Of a DNA stretch of 64,000 bases, positions 1 through 9,456 are shown piece by piece. Position 1 is the first letter of the stretch, and every line of letters starts with the position of its first letter. The notes beneath the pieces are model-generated. The model did not search any database. It saw only the letters and a list, made by a program, of their open reading frames with translations, and had not been told where the DNA came from. Made by a program: the position numbers and the translations under genes. This DNA is from Rathayibacter sp. VKM Ac-2754 (GTDB lineage: Bacteria; Actinomycetota; Actinomycetes; Actinomycetales; Microbacteriaceae): positions 62,001 through 126,000 of the forward strand of contig NZ_WUCC01000003.1 in assembly GCF_009807095.1 (NCBI RefSeq). Direction: 5' to 3'.

Positions 1-22
1 GCCTTTCACGGTGACGGCGGGC

Positions 23-1057
<1,035 letters not shown>

Positions 1058-3193
1058 CTACAGCATGCAGCTGACGCAGCCGTCGACCTCCGTGCCCTCC
1101 AGCGCGAGCTGGCGGAGACGGATGTAGTAGATGGTCTTGATGCCCTTGCGCCAGGCGTAGATCTGCGCGCGGTTGATGTCGCGCGTGGTCGCGGTGTCCT
1201 TGAAGAACAGCGTGAGCGAGAGTCCCTGGTCGACGTGCTGCGTCGCCGCGGCGTAGGTGTCGATGATCTTCTCGTAGCCGATCTCGTACGCGTCCTGGTA
1301 GTACTCCAGGTTGTCGTTCGTCATGAACGGCGCCGGGTAGTAGACGCGGCCGAGCTTGCCCTCCTTGCGGATCTCGATCTTCGACGCGATCGGGTGGATC
1401 GACGACGTCGAGTTGTTGATGTACGAGATCGAGCCGGTCGGCGGGACGGCCTGCAGGTTCTGGTTGTAGATGCCGTGCTCCATGACCGAGGCCTTGAGCG
1501 CGCGCCAGTCGTCCCGGGTGGGGACGGCGATGCCGGCCTCGGCGAAGAGGCGGGCGACGCGCTCGGTCGAGGGTGCCCACTCCTTCTCGGTGTAGGTGTC
1601 GAAGAACTCGCCCGAGGCGTACTTCGAGTCGGCGAAGCCCTCGAAGGTGGTGCCGCGCTCGATCGAGAGGTTGTTGGAGGCGCGCAGAGCGTGGAACAGC
1701 ACCGAGTAGAAGTAGATGTTCGTGAAGTCGATGCCCTCCTCGGATCCGTAGTGGATCCGCTCGCGGGCGAGGTAGCCGTGCAGGTTCATCTGGCCGAGGC
1801 CGATGGCGTGCGACTTGTCGTTGCCGTCCTCGATCGAGCGCACGGAGGTGATGTGCGACTGGTCGGACACCGAGGTGAGGCCGCGGATCGCGGTCTCGAT
1901 GGTGCGGCCGAAGTCGGGCGAGTCCATGGTCAGCGCGATGTTCAGCGAGCCGAGGTTGCACGAGATGTCCTTGCCGATGGTGGCGTAGGACAGGTCCTCG
2001 TTGTAGGTCGTGGGGGTGTTGACCTGGAGGATCTCGGAGCAGAGGTTCGACATGTTGATGCGGCCCTTGATCGGGTTCGCCTTGTTCACCGTGTCCTCGA
2101 ACACGATGTAGGGGTAGCCCGACTCGAACTGGATCTCGGCGATGGTCTGGAAGAACTCGCGCGCCGAGATCTTGGTCTTCTTGATGCGCGGGTCGTCCAC
2201 CATCTCGCGGTACTTCTCCGAGATCGACACGTCGCCGAAGGGCACGCCGTAGACGCGCTCGACGTCGTACGGGGAGAAGAGGTACATGTCCTCGTTGTTC
2301 TTCGCGAGCTCGAACGTGATGTCGGGCACGACGACTCCGAGGGAGAGCGTCTTGATGCGGATCTTCTCGTCGGCGTTCTCGCGCTTGGTGTCGAGGAAGC
2401 GCAGGATGTCGGGGTGGTGCGCCGAGAGGTACACCGCGCCCGCGCCCTGGCGGGCACCGAGCTGGTTCGCGTAGCTGAAGCTGTCCTCGAGGAGCTTCAT
2501 CACGGGGATGATGCCCGAGGACTGGTTCTCGATCTGCTTGATCGGCGCACCGGCCTCGCGGATGTTGGAGAGCGAGAGCGCCACTCCGCCGCCGCGCTTG
2601 GAGAGCTGCAGCGCGGAGTTGATGCCGCGGGCGATCGACTCCATGTTGTCCTCGATGCGGAGGAGGAAGCACGAGACGAGCTCGCCGCGCTGCGCCTTGC
2701 CGGTGTTGAGGAAGGTCGGGGTCGCGGGCTGGAAGCGGCCGGCGACGATCTCCTCGACGAGGGCGATGGCGAGCTTCTCGTCGCCCTGGGCGAGGCCGAG
2801 GGCGGTCATCACGACGCGGTCCTCGAAGCGCTCGAGGTAGCGCTTGCCGTCGAACGTCTTCAGCGTGTACGAGGTGTAGTACTTGAAGGCGCCGAGGAAG
2901 GTCGCGAAGCGGAACTTCTTGGAGTAGGCGAGGTCGTTCAGCTCCTGGATGAAGTCGAACGAGTACGCATCGAGGACGGCCTGCTCGTAGTACTCCTTCT
3001 CGACCAGGTAGTCGAGGCGCTCCTTGAGCGTGTGGAAGAAGACCGTGTTCTGGTTGACGTGCTGCAGGAAGTACTCGCGAGCCGCCTCGCGGTCCTTGTC
3101 GAACTGGATCTCTCCGCTCGGGCCGTAGAGGTTCAGCATCGCGTTGAGCGAGTGGTAGTCCATCTGTGCGGCGTCGCGGGGAGCGTCGATCAC
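1058..3193 (-). CDS. nrdE: Class Ib ribonucleoside-diphosphate reductase, alpha subunit NrdE
   Basis: This is the catalytic large subunit, which reduces ribonucleoside diphosphates. The protein is about 711 residues and ends in CVSCML, the redox cysteine pair re-reduced by Nrd[19 protein letters not shown] and CNLGSLNIA carry the active-site cysteine regions. There is no N-terminal ATP-cone, as expected for class Ib. I chose GTG at 3193 because it overlaps the nrdI stop as GTGA. ATG at 3163, giving [10 protein letters not shown], is a good alternative because the family similarity starts there. An open frame continues upstream to 3289 but overlaps nrdI and is Arg-rich, so I reject it. Confidence 0.96.
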   Translation of the reverse strand: MIDAPRDAAQMDYHSLNAMLNLYGPSGEIQFDKDREAAREYFLQHVNQNTVFFHTLKERLDYLVEKEYYEQAVLDAYSFDFIQELNDLAYSKKFRFATFLGAFKYYTSYTLKTFDGKRYLERFEDRVVMTALGLAQGDEKLAIALVEEIVAGRFQPATPTFLNTGKAQRGELVSCFLLRIEDNMESIARGINSALQLSKRGGGVALSLSNIREAGAPIKQIENQSSGIIPVMKLLEDSFSYANQLGARQGAGAVYLSAHHPDILRFLDTKRENADEKIRIKTLSLGVVVPDITFELAKNNEDMYLFSPYDVERVYGVPFGDVSISEKYREMVDDPRIKKTKISAREFFQTIAEIQFESGYPYIVFEDTVNKANPIKGRINMSNLCSEILQVNTPTTYNEDLSYATIGKDISCNLGSLNIALTMDSPDFGRTIETAIRGLTSVSDQSHITSVRSIEDGNDKSHAIGLGQMNLHGYLARERIHYGSEEGIDFTNIYFYSVLFHALRASNNLSIERGTTFEGFADSKYASGEFFDTYTEKEWAPSTERVARLFAEAGIAVPTRDDWRALKASVMEHGIYNQNLQAVPPTGSISYINNSTSSIHPIASKIEIRKEGKLGRVYYPAPFMTNDNLEYYQDAYEIGYEKIIDTYAAATQHVDQGLSLTLFFKDTATTRDINRAQIYAWRKGIKTIYYIRLRQLALEGTEVDGCVSCML

Positions 3194-3606
3194 TGCTGCG
3201 TCCAAAACGTGTCCAATCCTTCGTCGACGGCGCGGACGTCGTCGGGTGTTCCGAATACTTCGAATCGATAGAGGTGCGGCACCTCGCACTTGCGGGCGAT
3301 GATGTCGCCGGCGAGGCAGTAGGCCTCACCGAAGTTCGTGTTGCCGGCGCCGATGACGCCGCGGAGCTGGGCGCGGTTGCCCGGTTCGTTGAGGAAGCGG
3401 ATGACCTGCTTGGGGACCGCTCCCCCGCCGTTGCCGCCGCCGTAGGTGGGGAGGACGAGCACGTAGGGCTTCTCGACGTGGAGCGTGTCGAGCTTCGTCC
3501 CGTCGCGCCTGGCGTGCAGGGGGATGCGGACCGCGGGCCGCCCCAGCTTCTCGATGAAGCGGTGCGTGTTGCCCGAGCTGCTCGAGAAGTACACGAGTCC
3601 GCTCAT
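3190..3606 (-). CDS. nrdI: Class Ib RNR-associated flavodoxin NrdI
   Basis: NrdI is a small flavoprotein that supplies the oxidant for assembling the dimanganese-tyrosyl cofactor of NrdF. The 138 residues begin with a flavodoxin-like strand and FMN phosphate loop ([12 protein letters not shown]). They include the NrdI-typical [11 protein letters not shown] segment near residue 100. A good ribosome site (GAAGGGAG) precedes the ATG. The stop overlaps the nrdE GTG, implying translational coupling. A 223-bp gap separates it from nrdH; most of the nrdH-proximal part of that gap is a long imperfect palindrome. Confidence 0.95.
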   Translation of the reverse strand: MSGLVYFSSSSGNTHRFIEKLGRPAVRIPLHARRDGTKLDTLHVEKPYVLVLPTYGGGNGGGAVPKQVIRFLNEPGNRAQLRGVIGAGNTNFGEAYCLAGDIIARKCEVPHLYRFEVFGTPDDVRAVDEGLDTFWTQQ

Positions 3607-3730
3607 CGTGCGCTCCCTTCGCTGCCCGTTCTTCGTGTCGTGCCGACCCGCCGATGCGGATCCGTCGTCGGCCCGGGGCGGAGCCCGCTCACCCGGACCG
3701 ACGAAGTCGTGTCACTGCCCACCAGCACCC
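3607..3730. other. Spacer between nrdI and the palindromic element
   Basis: This is noncoding sequence upstream of the nrdI ribosome site. I see no gene here. With the adjoining palindrome it makes the nrdH-nrdI gap unusually long for this operon, so it could hold an internal promoter or processing site. No clear -10 or -35 pair stands out. Confidence 0.4.
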
Positions 3731-3836
3731 CCTCTGAGGTGCCTGAGTGGTGAGCTGCAAGGCGGAGGAGGAAGCCGTAGCGGCGCTACGGCGCCCGACG
3801 ACAACGCCGCAGATCGCCGCTCAGGTGCCTCAGAGG
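3731..3836 (+). repeat. Structured palindromic element, copy 1 (nrdH-nrdI gap)
   Basis: This is a 106-nt imperfect palindrome. The outer arms are 3731-3758 and 3809-3836. The conserved inner blocks are 3750-3775 and 3791-3815, and an apical hairpin lies at 3774-3792. Both inner blocks are identical to those of the copy at 7209-7312, while the apical stem and outer arms differ but still pair. Four of the five outer-arm deviations are G.U wobbles when read as plus-strand RNA and would be A.C mismatches on the minus strand. I therefore give it plus orientation. The nrdH stop codon (3830-3832) lies inside the right arm. The function is unknown to me. Confidence 0.75.
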
Positions 3837-4048
3837 GTCGCGATCTTGTCGGGGCGGAAGCCGGACCAGTGATCGTCGTCCGTGATGACGACCGGCGCCT
3901 GCAGGTAGCCGAGGGCCTTGACGGCCTCGAGGGCCTTCTCGTCGACGGAGAGGTCGAACACCTCGTAGTCGATGCCCTTGCTGTCGAGGGCGCGGTAGGT
4001 CGCCGTGCACTGAACGCAGGAGGGCTTGGTGTAGACCGTCACGGCCAT
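3830..4048 (-). CDS. nrdH: Glutaredoxin-like protein NrdH
   Basis: NrdH is a thioredoxin-reductase-dependent electron donor to NrdE. The 72-residue protein has a thioredoxin fold and redox motif CVQC at residues 11-14. Near the C-terminus is WSGFRPDKI, matching the family's conserved W-S-G-F-R-P-D signature. I chose ATG at 4048, preceded by AAAGGA at good spacing. An in-frame upstream ATG at 4090 only adds unrelated residues. It is the first gene of nrdHIEF, downstream of the NrdR-like boxes. Confidence 0.95.
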   Translation of the reverse strand: MAVTVYTKPSCVQCTATYRALDSKGIDYEVFDLSVDEKALEAVKALGYLQAPVVITDDDHWSGFRPDKIATL

Positions 4049-4192
4049 GCGTGTCGTCCTTTCCGGGAGGGTGTCCTGGGCCGGCTCCAAGGCTTCCCGG
4101 CGGCGTGCCGATCGGGGTGGGAGACGGTCGTGGGTGGTACGTGTGCGGTGGTGCGGGACGCCGGTGGGGCGTTCGCTTCGACCTGCTCAGCA

Positions 4193-4240
4193 ATACTACA
4201 TATAGGGGGGCGCCCGACGGGTGCCCACTAGGGATAGTAA
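4193..4240 (-). promoter_or_regulatory. Two tandem NrdR-like boxes upstream of nrdHIEF
   Basis: Two 16-bp palindromic sites lie at 4193-4208 (core ACTACATATAGG) and 4225-4240 (core ACTAGGGATAGT). Their centres are 32 bp apart, three helical turns, which is the usual geometry of paired NrdR boxes. NrdR is the ATP/dATP-sensing repressor of ribonucleotide reductase operons. The first box is close to the consensus and the second is weaker. The gene for NrdR is not in this window. Confidence 0.6.
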
Positions 4241-4254
4241 TTACATTCGTGTAG

Positions 4255-4373
4255 TTATCCACCGATCGTCCCCGATCCATCCACAGGCCGGAGCCCGTGG
4301 ATCCGCGGGAGGACGCGGATCGCGGAGAGTTATCCACCGCTGTGGAGGAGCGTTCGGGGTTCCCTGTGTACAA
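4255..4373. promoter_or_regulatory. Cluster of DnaA-box-like 9-mers upstream of the nrd operon
   Basis: TTATCCACC occurs at 4255-4263 and again at 4330-4338, one mismatch from TTATCCACA. CCATCCACA at 4277-4285 is weaker. TTGTACACA is present on the minus strand at 4365-4373 and fits TTWTNCACA. All sit within 120 bp, just beyond the NrdR boxes. The arrangement suggests DnaA-linked control of nrdHIEF, as is known for E. coli nrdAB. Binding is inferred from the motifs only. Confidence 0.45.
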
Positions 4374-4476
4374 CGCTCGTCGGCGTGTCGCTGTTCCCGA
4401 CATCCGGGGTCGCGGGCGCAGGTCGACCACCACATGTAGGGGTCGACGAGAGTCCGTGTCCATGCTCGAACGGTAG

Positions 4477-4507
4477 GCCCGACCACCGACATCGGCGGCG
4501 GTCGGGC
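4477..4507 (-). terminator. Possible terminator of the glycerate kinase gene
   Basis: An 8-bp stem GCCCGACC/GGTCGGGC encloses a 15-nt loop with partial further pairing, 7 bp after the stop of the minus-strand glycerate kinase gene. There is no U-tract, so it may only be a 3'-end stabilising hairpin. Confidence 0.4.
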
Positions 4508-4513
4508 GCGCCG

Positions 4514-5608
4514 TCAGACCAGGCCTGCGAGATCCCGCGCGACGGCGCGCAGGTGGGGCAGCGGGTCCGCGATGGCGGCGGCGGCGGACCCTGCCGCCTC
4601 GGTCAGCGACGCAGCCGCCGCGAAGCCCGTGGTGGGGGCCCGGACCGCTCCGGCGACCAGCAGCGCCCGCGCGCCGGCCGCCTCCGCGAGCCCGAGCAGG
4701 TACGACGGCACCTTGCCCGCCATCGACTGCGCATCGAAGCGCCCCTCTCCGGTGATCACGACGTCGGCACCCCCGACCAGCGCCGGCAGGCCGAGAGCCT
4801 CTCCCACGGCGGCCGAGCCCGGTGCCAGGCGCGCACCCCAGGCCAGGAGTCCGAAGCCCGTTCCGCCCGCGGCCCCGGTGCCCGCCTCCTCGGGGTCGGC
4901 GTCGAGGTGGGCTGCCAGGTGGCGCAGCCCGTCGTCGAGGCGCAGGACGTCGTCGAGGGTCGCGCCCTTCTGCGGCCCGAACACATGCGCCGCGCCGGAG
5001 TCGCCGAGCAGCGGGTTCGTGACGTCGCTCAGGATGCGCGCCCCGCCGCTCGGCACGGGCCGCAGCGCGTGGAGGTCGACCGCCGCGAGCTCGTGCAGCG
5101 CGCCGCCTCCGTCGCCGAGATCGTGGCCCGCGACGGTGACGAAGCGCGCGCCGAGCTCGCGCAGGGCACCGACGCCGCCGTCGGTCGACGAGCTGCCGCC
5201 GATCGCGAGGAGGAGGGAGCGCGCTCCGGCATCGAGGGCGGCGGCGATCACCCGCCCGAAGCCGCGGGTGTGCGCGGTGAGCGGGCGGAGCGGGTCGAGC
5301 AGCGTGATCCCGCTGGCCGACGCGAGCTCGACCACGGCGGTCCCGTCCGGGAGCATCAGCCACGCGGTCTCGACCGGCCGGTCATCGGGCCCGGTCACGG
5401 TGAGGCTGTGGCGGTGCGCCTCGGGGACCGCGACCGCGAACGCGTCGACCGTGCCCTCTCCGCCGTCGGCCATCGGCGCGAGCACCAGCTCGTCCGAGGG
5501 CCGCGCGTCGCGCCAGCCGGCGGCGAGCGCCTCCGCCACCTCGACGGCGGTCGCCGACCCCTTGAAGGAGTCGGGGGCGATCACGACGCGGAGGGCTGCA
5601 CTGCTCAT
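4514..5608 (-). CDS. Glycerate kinase
   Basis: This protein phosphorylates D-glycerate with ATP (GlxK/GarK family, 2-phosphoglycerate-forming), feeding glyoxylate or serine-derived carbon into glycolysis. The 364 residues begin with the family motif APDSFKGSATA and continue with MADGGEGTVDA, IGGSSSTDGG and ITGEGRFDAQSMAGK, all characteristic of this fold. I chose ATG at 5608. A much longer open frame upstream to 5842 is a GC-rich extension that overlaps the divergent gene and lacks family similarity. It appears to be monocistronic. Confidence 0.93.
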   Translation of the reverse strand: MSSAALRVVIAPDSFKGSATAVEVAEALAAGWRDARPSDELVLAPMADGGEGTVDAFAVAVPEAHRHSLTVTGPDDRPVETAWLMLPDGTAVVELASASGITLLDPLRPLTAHTRGFGRVIAAALDAGARSLLLAIGGSSSTDGGVGALRELGARFVTVAGHDLGDGGGALHELAAVDLHALRPVPSGGARILSDVTNPLLGDSGAAHVFGPQKGATLDDVLRLDDGLRHLAAHLDADPEEAGTGAAGGTGFGLLAWGARLAPGSAAVGEALGLPALVGGADVVITGEGRFDAQSMAGKVPSYLLGLAEAAGARALLVAGAVRAPTTGFAAAASLTEAAGSAAAAIADPLPHLRAVARDLAGLV

Positions 5609-5765
5609 GCGCCCCAGTGTGGCAGGGCGCGCCGCAGCCCGCCCTGCCGAGGCGAATGGTCTCCAGATGGGGTCTGCGAACGACCCGGAGCCCGTTTCGC
5701 ACCCCTTCGCGTGACCCCTGTGGAGAACCGGAACGGGAACGAGTCGAATCAGGCAGGCTGGCGCG

Positions 5766-6698
5766 ATGCCCCGTCCCGCACCACTCCCCCCTGCGCTCGC
5801 GGGGCGGGCGTTCTCGGTTGCGGAGGCGACAGCGGCGGGCATCGGAGCGGAGCGGCTGCGGGCGCGCGACCTGGAGGCTCCCTTCCGCGGGGTGCGCGTG
5901 CCGAGAGGCGAGGCCGTGACCGTGGAGCAACGTGCTCGCGCCTACGCGACCGTCATGCAGCGCTCGGTGTTCTGCGGGATCACGGCCGCGAGACTCTGGC
6001 CGCTCGATCTGCCCGCTGAGCATCCGGAGGAGTCGCTCCATGTCGCAGTGAGGCCTCCTGCGCACGCCCCGCGCGGCCGGGGCATCACCGGACACTCGAT
6101 CGCCGATCCGGAGCTGCGCGGTGTGCGTCGGGGCGGTCTCCTCCTCGCTGACGGGGCGAGTCTGTTCGTGCAGCTCGCCTCGGTCCTCTCGCTGGACGAT
6201 CTGGTCGCGGTCGGCGACGCCCTCGTCCTGACTCCCGTCCACCCGCGCGGCGGGGACACCCGGCCATGGGTGCCGCTGCGCGAGATGCGGAGGCGAGTCG
6301 AACGCTACGAGGGACGGGGCGCCCGCGCGGCTCGGCGGGCGCTGGACCTCGTCCGGGAGGGCGCCGAATCCCGACGCGAGACCCTCCTCCGCCTCGTCCT
6401 CTCGACGGCCGGGCTCCCCGAGCCCGAGCTGAACCGCGAGGTCTTCGATGCAGAAGGGCTGATCGGCAGGATCGATCTCCTGTTCCCCCGATGGAAAGTG
6501 GCCGTCGAGTACGAGGGCGACCACCATCGCACCGACCGAGCGCAGTGGGATCGGGACCTCGTGCGCTACGAGCGTCTGGCCGCCGCCGGGTGGACACCGG
6601 TGCGGATCGCCGCCACCTCCTTCGATGCAGACCCTCTCGGCTGCGCCGACCGCGTCCGCCGCGCACTCTTCGCGCACGGCTGGCGCCCCTCCGTCTGA
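5766..6698 (+). CDS. AbiEi-like antitoxin domain / DUF559 endonuclease-fold protein
   Basis: This is a 310-residue protein of an actinobacterial family often labelled type IV toxin-antitoxin AbiEi-like. The N-terminal ~60 residues look like a winged-helix segment. The C-terminal third has the DUF559/Vsr-like restriction-endonuclease pattern: a strand-acid motif IDLLFPRWKVAVEYEGDHH followed by a D/R-rich helix and the strand GWTPVRI. The family's activity is not established. No partner AbiEii toxin gene is adjacent, so a working toxin-antitoxin pair here is unlikely. It is divergent from the glycerate kinase gene. Confidence 0.75.
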   Translation: MPRPAPLPPALAGRAFSVAEATAAGIGAERLRARDLEAPFRGVRVPRGEAVTVEQRARAYATVMQRSVFCGITAARLWPLDLPAEHPEESLHVAVRPPAHAPRGRGITGHSIADPELRGVRRGGLLLADGASLFVQLASVLSLDDLVAVGDALVLTPVHPRGGDTRPWVPLREMRRRVERYEGRGARAARRALDLVREGAESRRETLLRLVLSTAGLPEPELNREVFDAEGLIGRIDLLFPRWKVAVEYEGDHHRTDRAQWDRDLVRYERLAAAGWTPVRIAATSFDADPLGCADRVRRALFAHGWRPSV

Positions 6699-7208
6699 CC
6701 GCTGCACACCGTCACTGCGTGTCTGCTCTCCCTCGCACGGAGTCCCGGTCCGGTCCCGGTCCCGGTCCTGGGCCGGTCCGCGAGACGACGCGTACCGTTC
6801 TCTGGGGCCCTTTCAAACCCCACTACGGGTTCACTCATCCCCGACTCACTAGCGAACGGTCCCGCACTGGGCTCTCCTTCGGCCGCAGACCCCAACCAGC
6901 GCCCACTCGAAGGCCCGGTCTCATGTCTGAACCTCGAGACGACACCAACGGGGACCCGACCGCCCCACAGCCCCCCACGCGCGTCCACTCGCACCCGTCT
7001 CCCCACCCGAACAGACGCCAACCGGGCTCCGCGCCTCGCGCACACCCCGTCCAGCGTCCACTCGACGAAACGGCGCGCCCACTACCGAAGCCCCGCCCCG
7101 TCGCCGGCGGGCCGCCGGCCTCGCCACCCTCCGAAGCCCCACCCTCCGAACCTGGCGGGCCGAAGGCCTCGCCCCCCCTCGCCTTCACCTCGCCCCGCCT
7201 GAAGGGTG
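6699..7208. other. 510-bp gene-free stretch with C-rich, low-complexity tracts
   Basis: No credible gene is seen. All open frames are short with skewed Pro/Arg/Gly content. The stretch holds an imperfect GGTCCC/CGGTCC tandem tract at about 6744-6779 and several runs of C on the plus strand between about 6950 and 7200. It separates the convergent DUF559 gene and the hemD-like gene and ends at the second palindromic element. Confidence 0.5.
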
Positions 7209-7312
7209 TCCGCGGGCCTCCGCGCGGTGAGCTGCAAGGCGGAGGAGGAAGCGATACCGGCGGTATCGCGCCCGACGACAACGCCGCAGATCACCGCGCG
7301 GAGGCCCGCGGA
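7209..7312 (+). repeat. Structured palindromic element, copy 2 (3' of the hemD-like gene)
   Basis: This 104-nt palindrome has a 27-bp outer stem (7209-7235 with 7286-7312) broken by only one G.A opposition. It carries the same inner blocks as copy 1 (7227-7252 and 7268-7292). The apical stem is GCGATACC/GGTATCGC where copy 1 has GCCGTAGC/GCTACGGC, a fully compensated change. It starts 4 bp after the TAA of the minus-strand gene. The same G.A opposition is retained in both copies. Strand assignment follows copy 1. Confidence 0.75.
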
Positions 7313-7316
7313 CCAG

Positions 7317-8435
7317 TTAAGGGGTGGCTAGGCGGTAGCCGCGTTTGATCACGGTCGCAATGACGCGCGGCTCCGGCAGCGCCTGGCGCAGGCGGCTGAT
7401 CGCGACGTCGACGGCGTGGTCGTCGAGGGCTTCGGGGGCGGAGGCGGCGAGCACGGATCGGGCGACCGTCGCGCCCTCCGCGGCGACGAGCGTGCGGAAC
7501 AGCGCGAGGGCGACCGGGGTGAGGGCGACGCGCGTGCCGGCGAGGATCGCGTGGCGGCCTCGCAGCTCGAGGGTCCCGTACTCCGTGTCGATGCGGGGGG
7601 CGGACTGCTCGAGGTGCTCGCAGAGGAGGCGGATGAGGGCGCCCATCCGGAATCGGTCGGGCACGATCGGGAGGATCTGCGCCTCCACGAGGGGGGCGGC
7701 GGTGACCGGGCCGACGGCGGCGGCGACGACGGTCTCGCGGAAGGCGGCCTGGAGGTCGTCGAGGCGGCCGGCCGCCTCGGCGACGGTGAAGAGGGCGTCG
7801 ACCGCGGGGGCGCTGGTGAAGGTGACCGCGTCGATGCCGCCTCCGCAGATCGCATCGATCAGGCGGAGGACGCGCGCGGAGTCCTCGTGCGCGGTCCAGC
7901 GGTAGGGGGCGACGGTCAGCACGGTCGCTCCCGCGCGGGTCAGCCTCTCGAGCTGCGCCGGGTCGGTGAAGCCGTGCAGCTGCACGGCGATCGTGCGTCC
8001 CTCGACCCCCTCGCGCAGGGCCAGATCGACGAGGGAGGTGGTGGTCTCGCGCTCGCTCATGCCGTGGTCGTCGAGGCCGGCGGCGCGGATCGCTCCGCGT
8101 GCCTTGGGTCCGCGGACGAGGATGCGGGCCGACGATAGGGCGTCGGTGAGCTCGAGGCCGGCGGCGTCGGCCGCCTCGAGCCAGCGGCGGAGGCCGTAGG
8201 AGGTCGTGGCGAGGAGCACGTCGGGCCGGGCCGCGATGATCGCGCGGGTCTCGTCCTCGAGGACGCCCTCGGTGTCGACGGCGCGCATCCGGATGGTCGG
8301 CGCGTGCGTCACATCGGCTCCGCGGCGCTCGAACGCGGCGATGAGGTCCTCGGAGCGGCGGTCGGACGTGACTCCGATGCGGAAGCCCTCGAGCTGGTCG
8401 GGGCGGAATCCCGGGGACGGGTCGAGGTCGGTCAT
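7317..8435 (-). CDS. Uroporphyrinogen-III synthase fused to an OmpR-type winged-helix domain
   Basis: The 372-residue protein has a HemD domain at about 15-265, which cyclises hydroxymethylbilane to uroporphyrinogen III. A C-terminal DNA-binding domain of the Trans_reg_C type covers about 285-370: ALTPVALALFRTLV, then a helix-turn-helix and DVAISRLRQALPE, ending VIKRGYRLATP. This fusion is known in actinobacteria next to nitrite reductase genes (the Rv0260c type in mycobacteria). ATG at 8435 starts just after the cobA stop, in the nirB-cobA-hemD order. It may both supply siroheme precursor and regulate the cluster; the regulatory role is inference. Confidence 0.88.
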   Translation of the reverse strand: MTDLDPSPGFRPDQLEGFRIGVTSDRRSEDLIAAFERRGADVTHAPTIRMRAVDTEGVLEDETRAIIAARPDVLLATTSYGLRRWLEAADAAGLELTDALSSARILVRGPKARGAIRAAGLDDHGMSERETTTSLVDLALREGVEGRTIAVQLHGFTDPAQLERLTRAGATVLTVAPYRWTAHEDSARVLRLIDAICGGGIDAVTFTSAPAVDALFTVAEAAGRLDDLQAAFRETVVAAAVGPVTAAPLVEAQILPIVPDRFRMGALIRLLCEHLEQSAPRIDTEYGTLELRGRHAILAGTRVALTPVALALFRTLVAAEGATVARSVLAASAPEALDDHAVDVAISRLRQALPEPRVIATVIKRGYRLATP

Positions 8436-8445
8436 CGGCGGCCTC

Positions 8446-9456
8446 TCACGTGGTGAGGGCATCGACCGCGCGGGCGATGCTCTCGGGATCCCCGGCATCA
8501 TCGCACACGGCCTGCCGGACGACCTCGCCGATGACGATCACCGCGGGCGAGCGCGGGGCGAGGTCGGGGAGCAGTCCGAGGACGCCTCCGACCGAGGTGA
8601 TCGTGGTGCGCTGGTCGCGCGACCAGCCGCGCTCGACGATCGCGAGCGGCATGTCGCCGGTCATCCCCGCGCGCTGCAGACCCGCGACGAGATGCGGGAG
8701 GGTGTTCACGCCCATCAGGACGACCAGCGTGCCGCCGAGTCCTGCCAGGTGGCCGAGCTCCTGGTCGCTGAACGGGGCGTGACCCGAGACCACGGTGAAG
8801 GCGCGGCTCACCTCGCGGTGCGTCACCGGGATGCCCGCGGCGGCCGGGACCGAGATCGCGCTCGTGACTCCGGGGACGATCGTGAACGGGACGCCGGCCG
8901 CGCGGCAGGCGCGGACCTCCTCCGACCCGCGGCCGAAGACGAAGGGGTCGCCGCCCTTGAGGCGCACGACGTCGAGGCCCTCGAGGGCGCGCGACACCAT
9001 CAGCCGCTCGATCTCGTGCTGCGGGACGGCGTGGTGGCCGGGGGTCTTGCCGACGTCGATGAGCTCGGCGCCCGGGGCCCATTCGGCGAGTCCGTCGTGC
9101 GGGCCGAGGCGGTCGAAGAGCACGACGTCGGCCTCGCGGAGGGCGCGGTGGGCGGCGAGCGTCATCAGCTCGGGGTCGCCGGGGCCTCCGCCGACGATGC
9201 TGACACGGCCGACGGAGCGCAGCGCGGCGGGTGCCTCATCCACCGTCCAGATCCCGTGACGGTCGACGACCGCGCGGAGGGACGCGGAGCCCTCGACCCA
9301 GACCACGAGATCCGGCCGCCAGGCGAGGTCCAGCCACTCCTGCGCTCGGGCGACGATCGCGCCGGCGGCGCGGTAGCGGGCCAGCACGCGGCGTGCTCCG
9401 GAGGCGGTGCCCACGACGAGCACGCGGCGGCCGGTGAGATCGAGCGAGAGCTGCAT
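8446..9456 (-). CDS. cobA: Uroporphyrinogen-III C-methyltransferase (siroheme pathway)
   Basis: This SAM-dependent enzyme methylates uroporphyrinogen III at C2 and C7 to precorrin-2, the siroheme precursor needed by NirB. In the 336-residue protein, SUMT motifs start at about residue 80 (VSIVGGGPGDPELMTL), with VVRLKGGDPFVFGRG in the middle and VTSAISVPAAAGIPVTHR later. Residues 1-75 resemble a reduced CysG N-terminal NAD-binding domain (RRVLVVGTASGARRVL). That part looks too short to be a full precorrin-2 dehydrogenase. The ATG overlaps the nirB stop as ATGA, so it is coupled to nirB. Confidence 0.92.
   Translation of the reverse strand: MQLSLDLTGRRVLVVGTASGARRVLARYRAAGAIVARAQEWLDLAWRPDLVVWVEGSASLRAVVDRHGIWTVDEAPAALRSVGRVSIVGGGPGDPELMTLAAHRALREADVVLFDRLGPHDGLAEWAPGAELIDVGKTPGHHAVPQHEIERLMVSRALEGLDVVRLKGGDPFVFGRGSEEVRACRAAGVPFTIVPGVTSAISVPAAAGIPVTHREVSRAFTVVSGHAPFSDQELGHLAGLGGTLVVLMGVNTLPHLVAGLQRAGMTGDMPLAIVERGWSRDQRTTITSVGGVLGLLPDLAPRSPAVIVIGEVVRQAVCDDAGDPESIARAVDALTT

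Noticed and set aside
3731-3836. Ordinary rho-independent terminator of nrdH
   Set aside because: It has no U-tract, the stop codon lies within the arm, and complex conserved inner blocks are shared with another locus.
4255-4373. Replication origin, suggested by DnaA-like boxes
   Set aside because: There are too few boxes, no AT-rich unwinding region, and no dnaA, dnaN or gyr genes nearby; regulation of nrd is the simpler reading.
5766-6698. Functional AbiE toxin-antitoxin locus
   Set aside because: There is an AbiEi-like label only; no nucleotidyltransferase (AbiEii) gene is next to it on either strand.
3731-7312. CRISPR array or direct repeats of a mobile element end
   Set aside because: There are only two copies 3.5 kb apart with differing outer sequence, no spacer pattern, and no cas or transposase gene.
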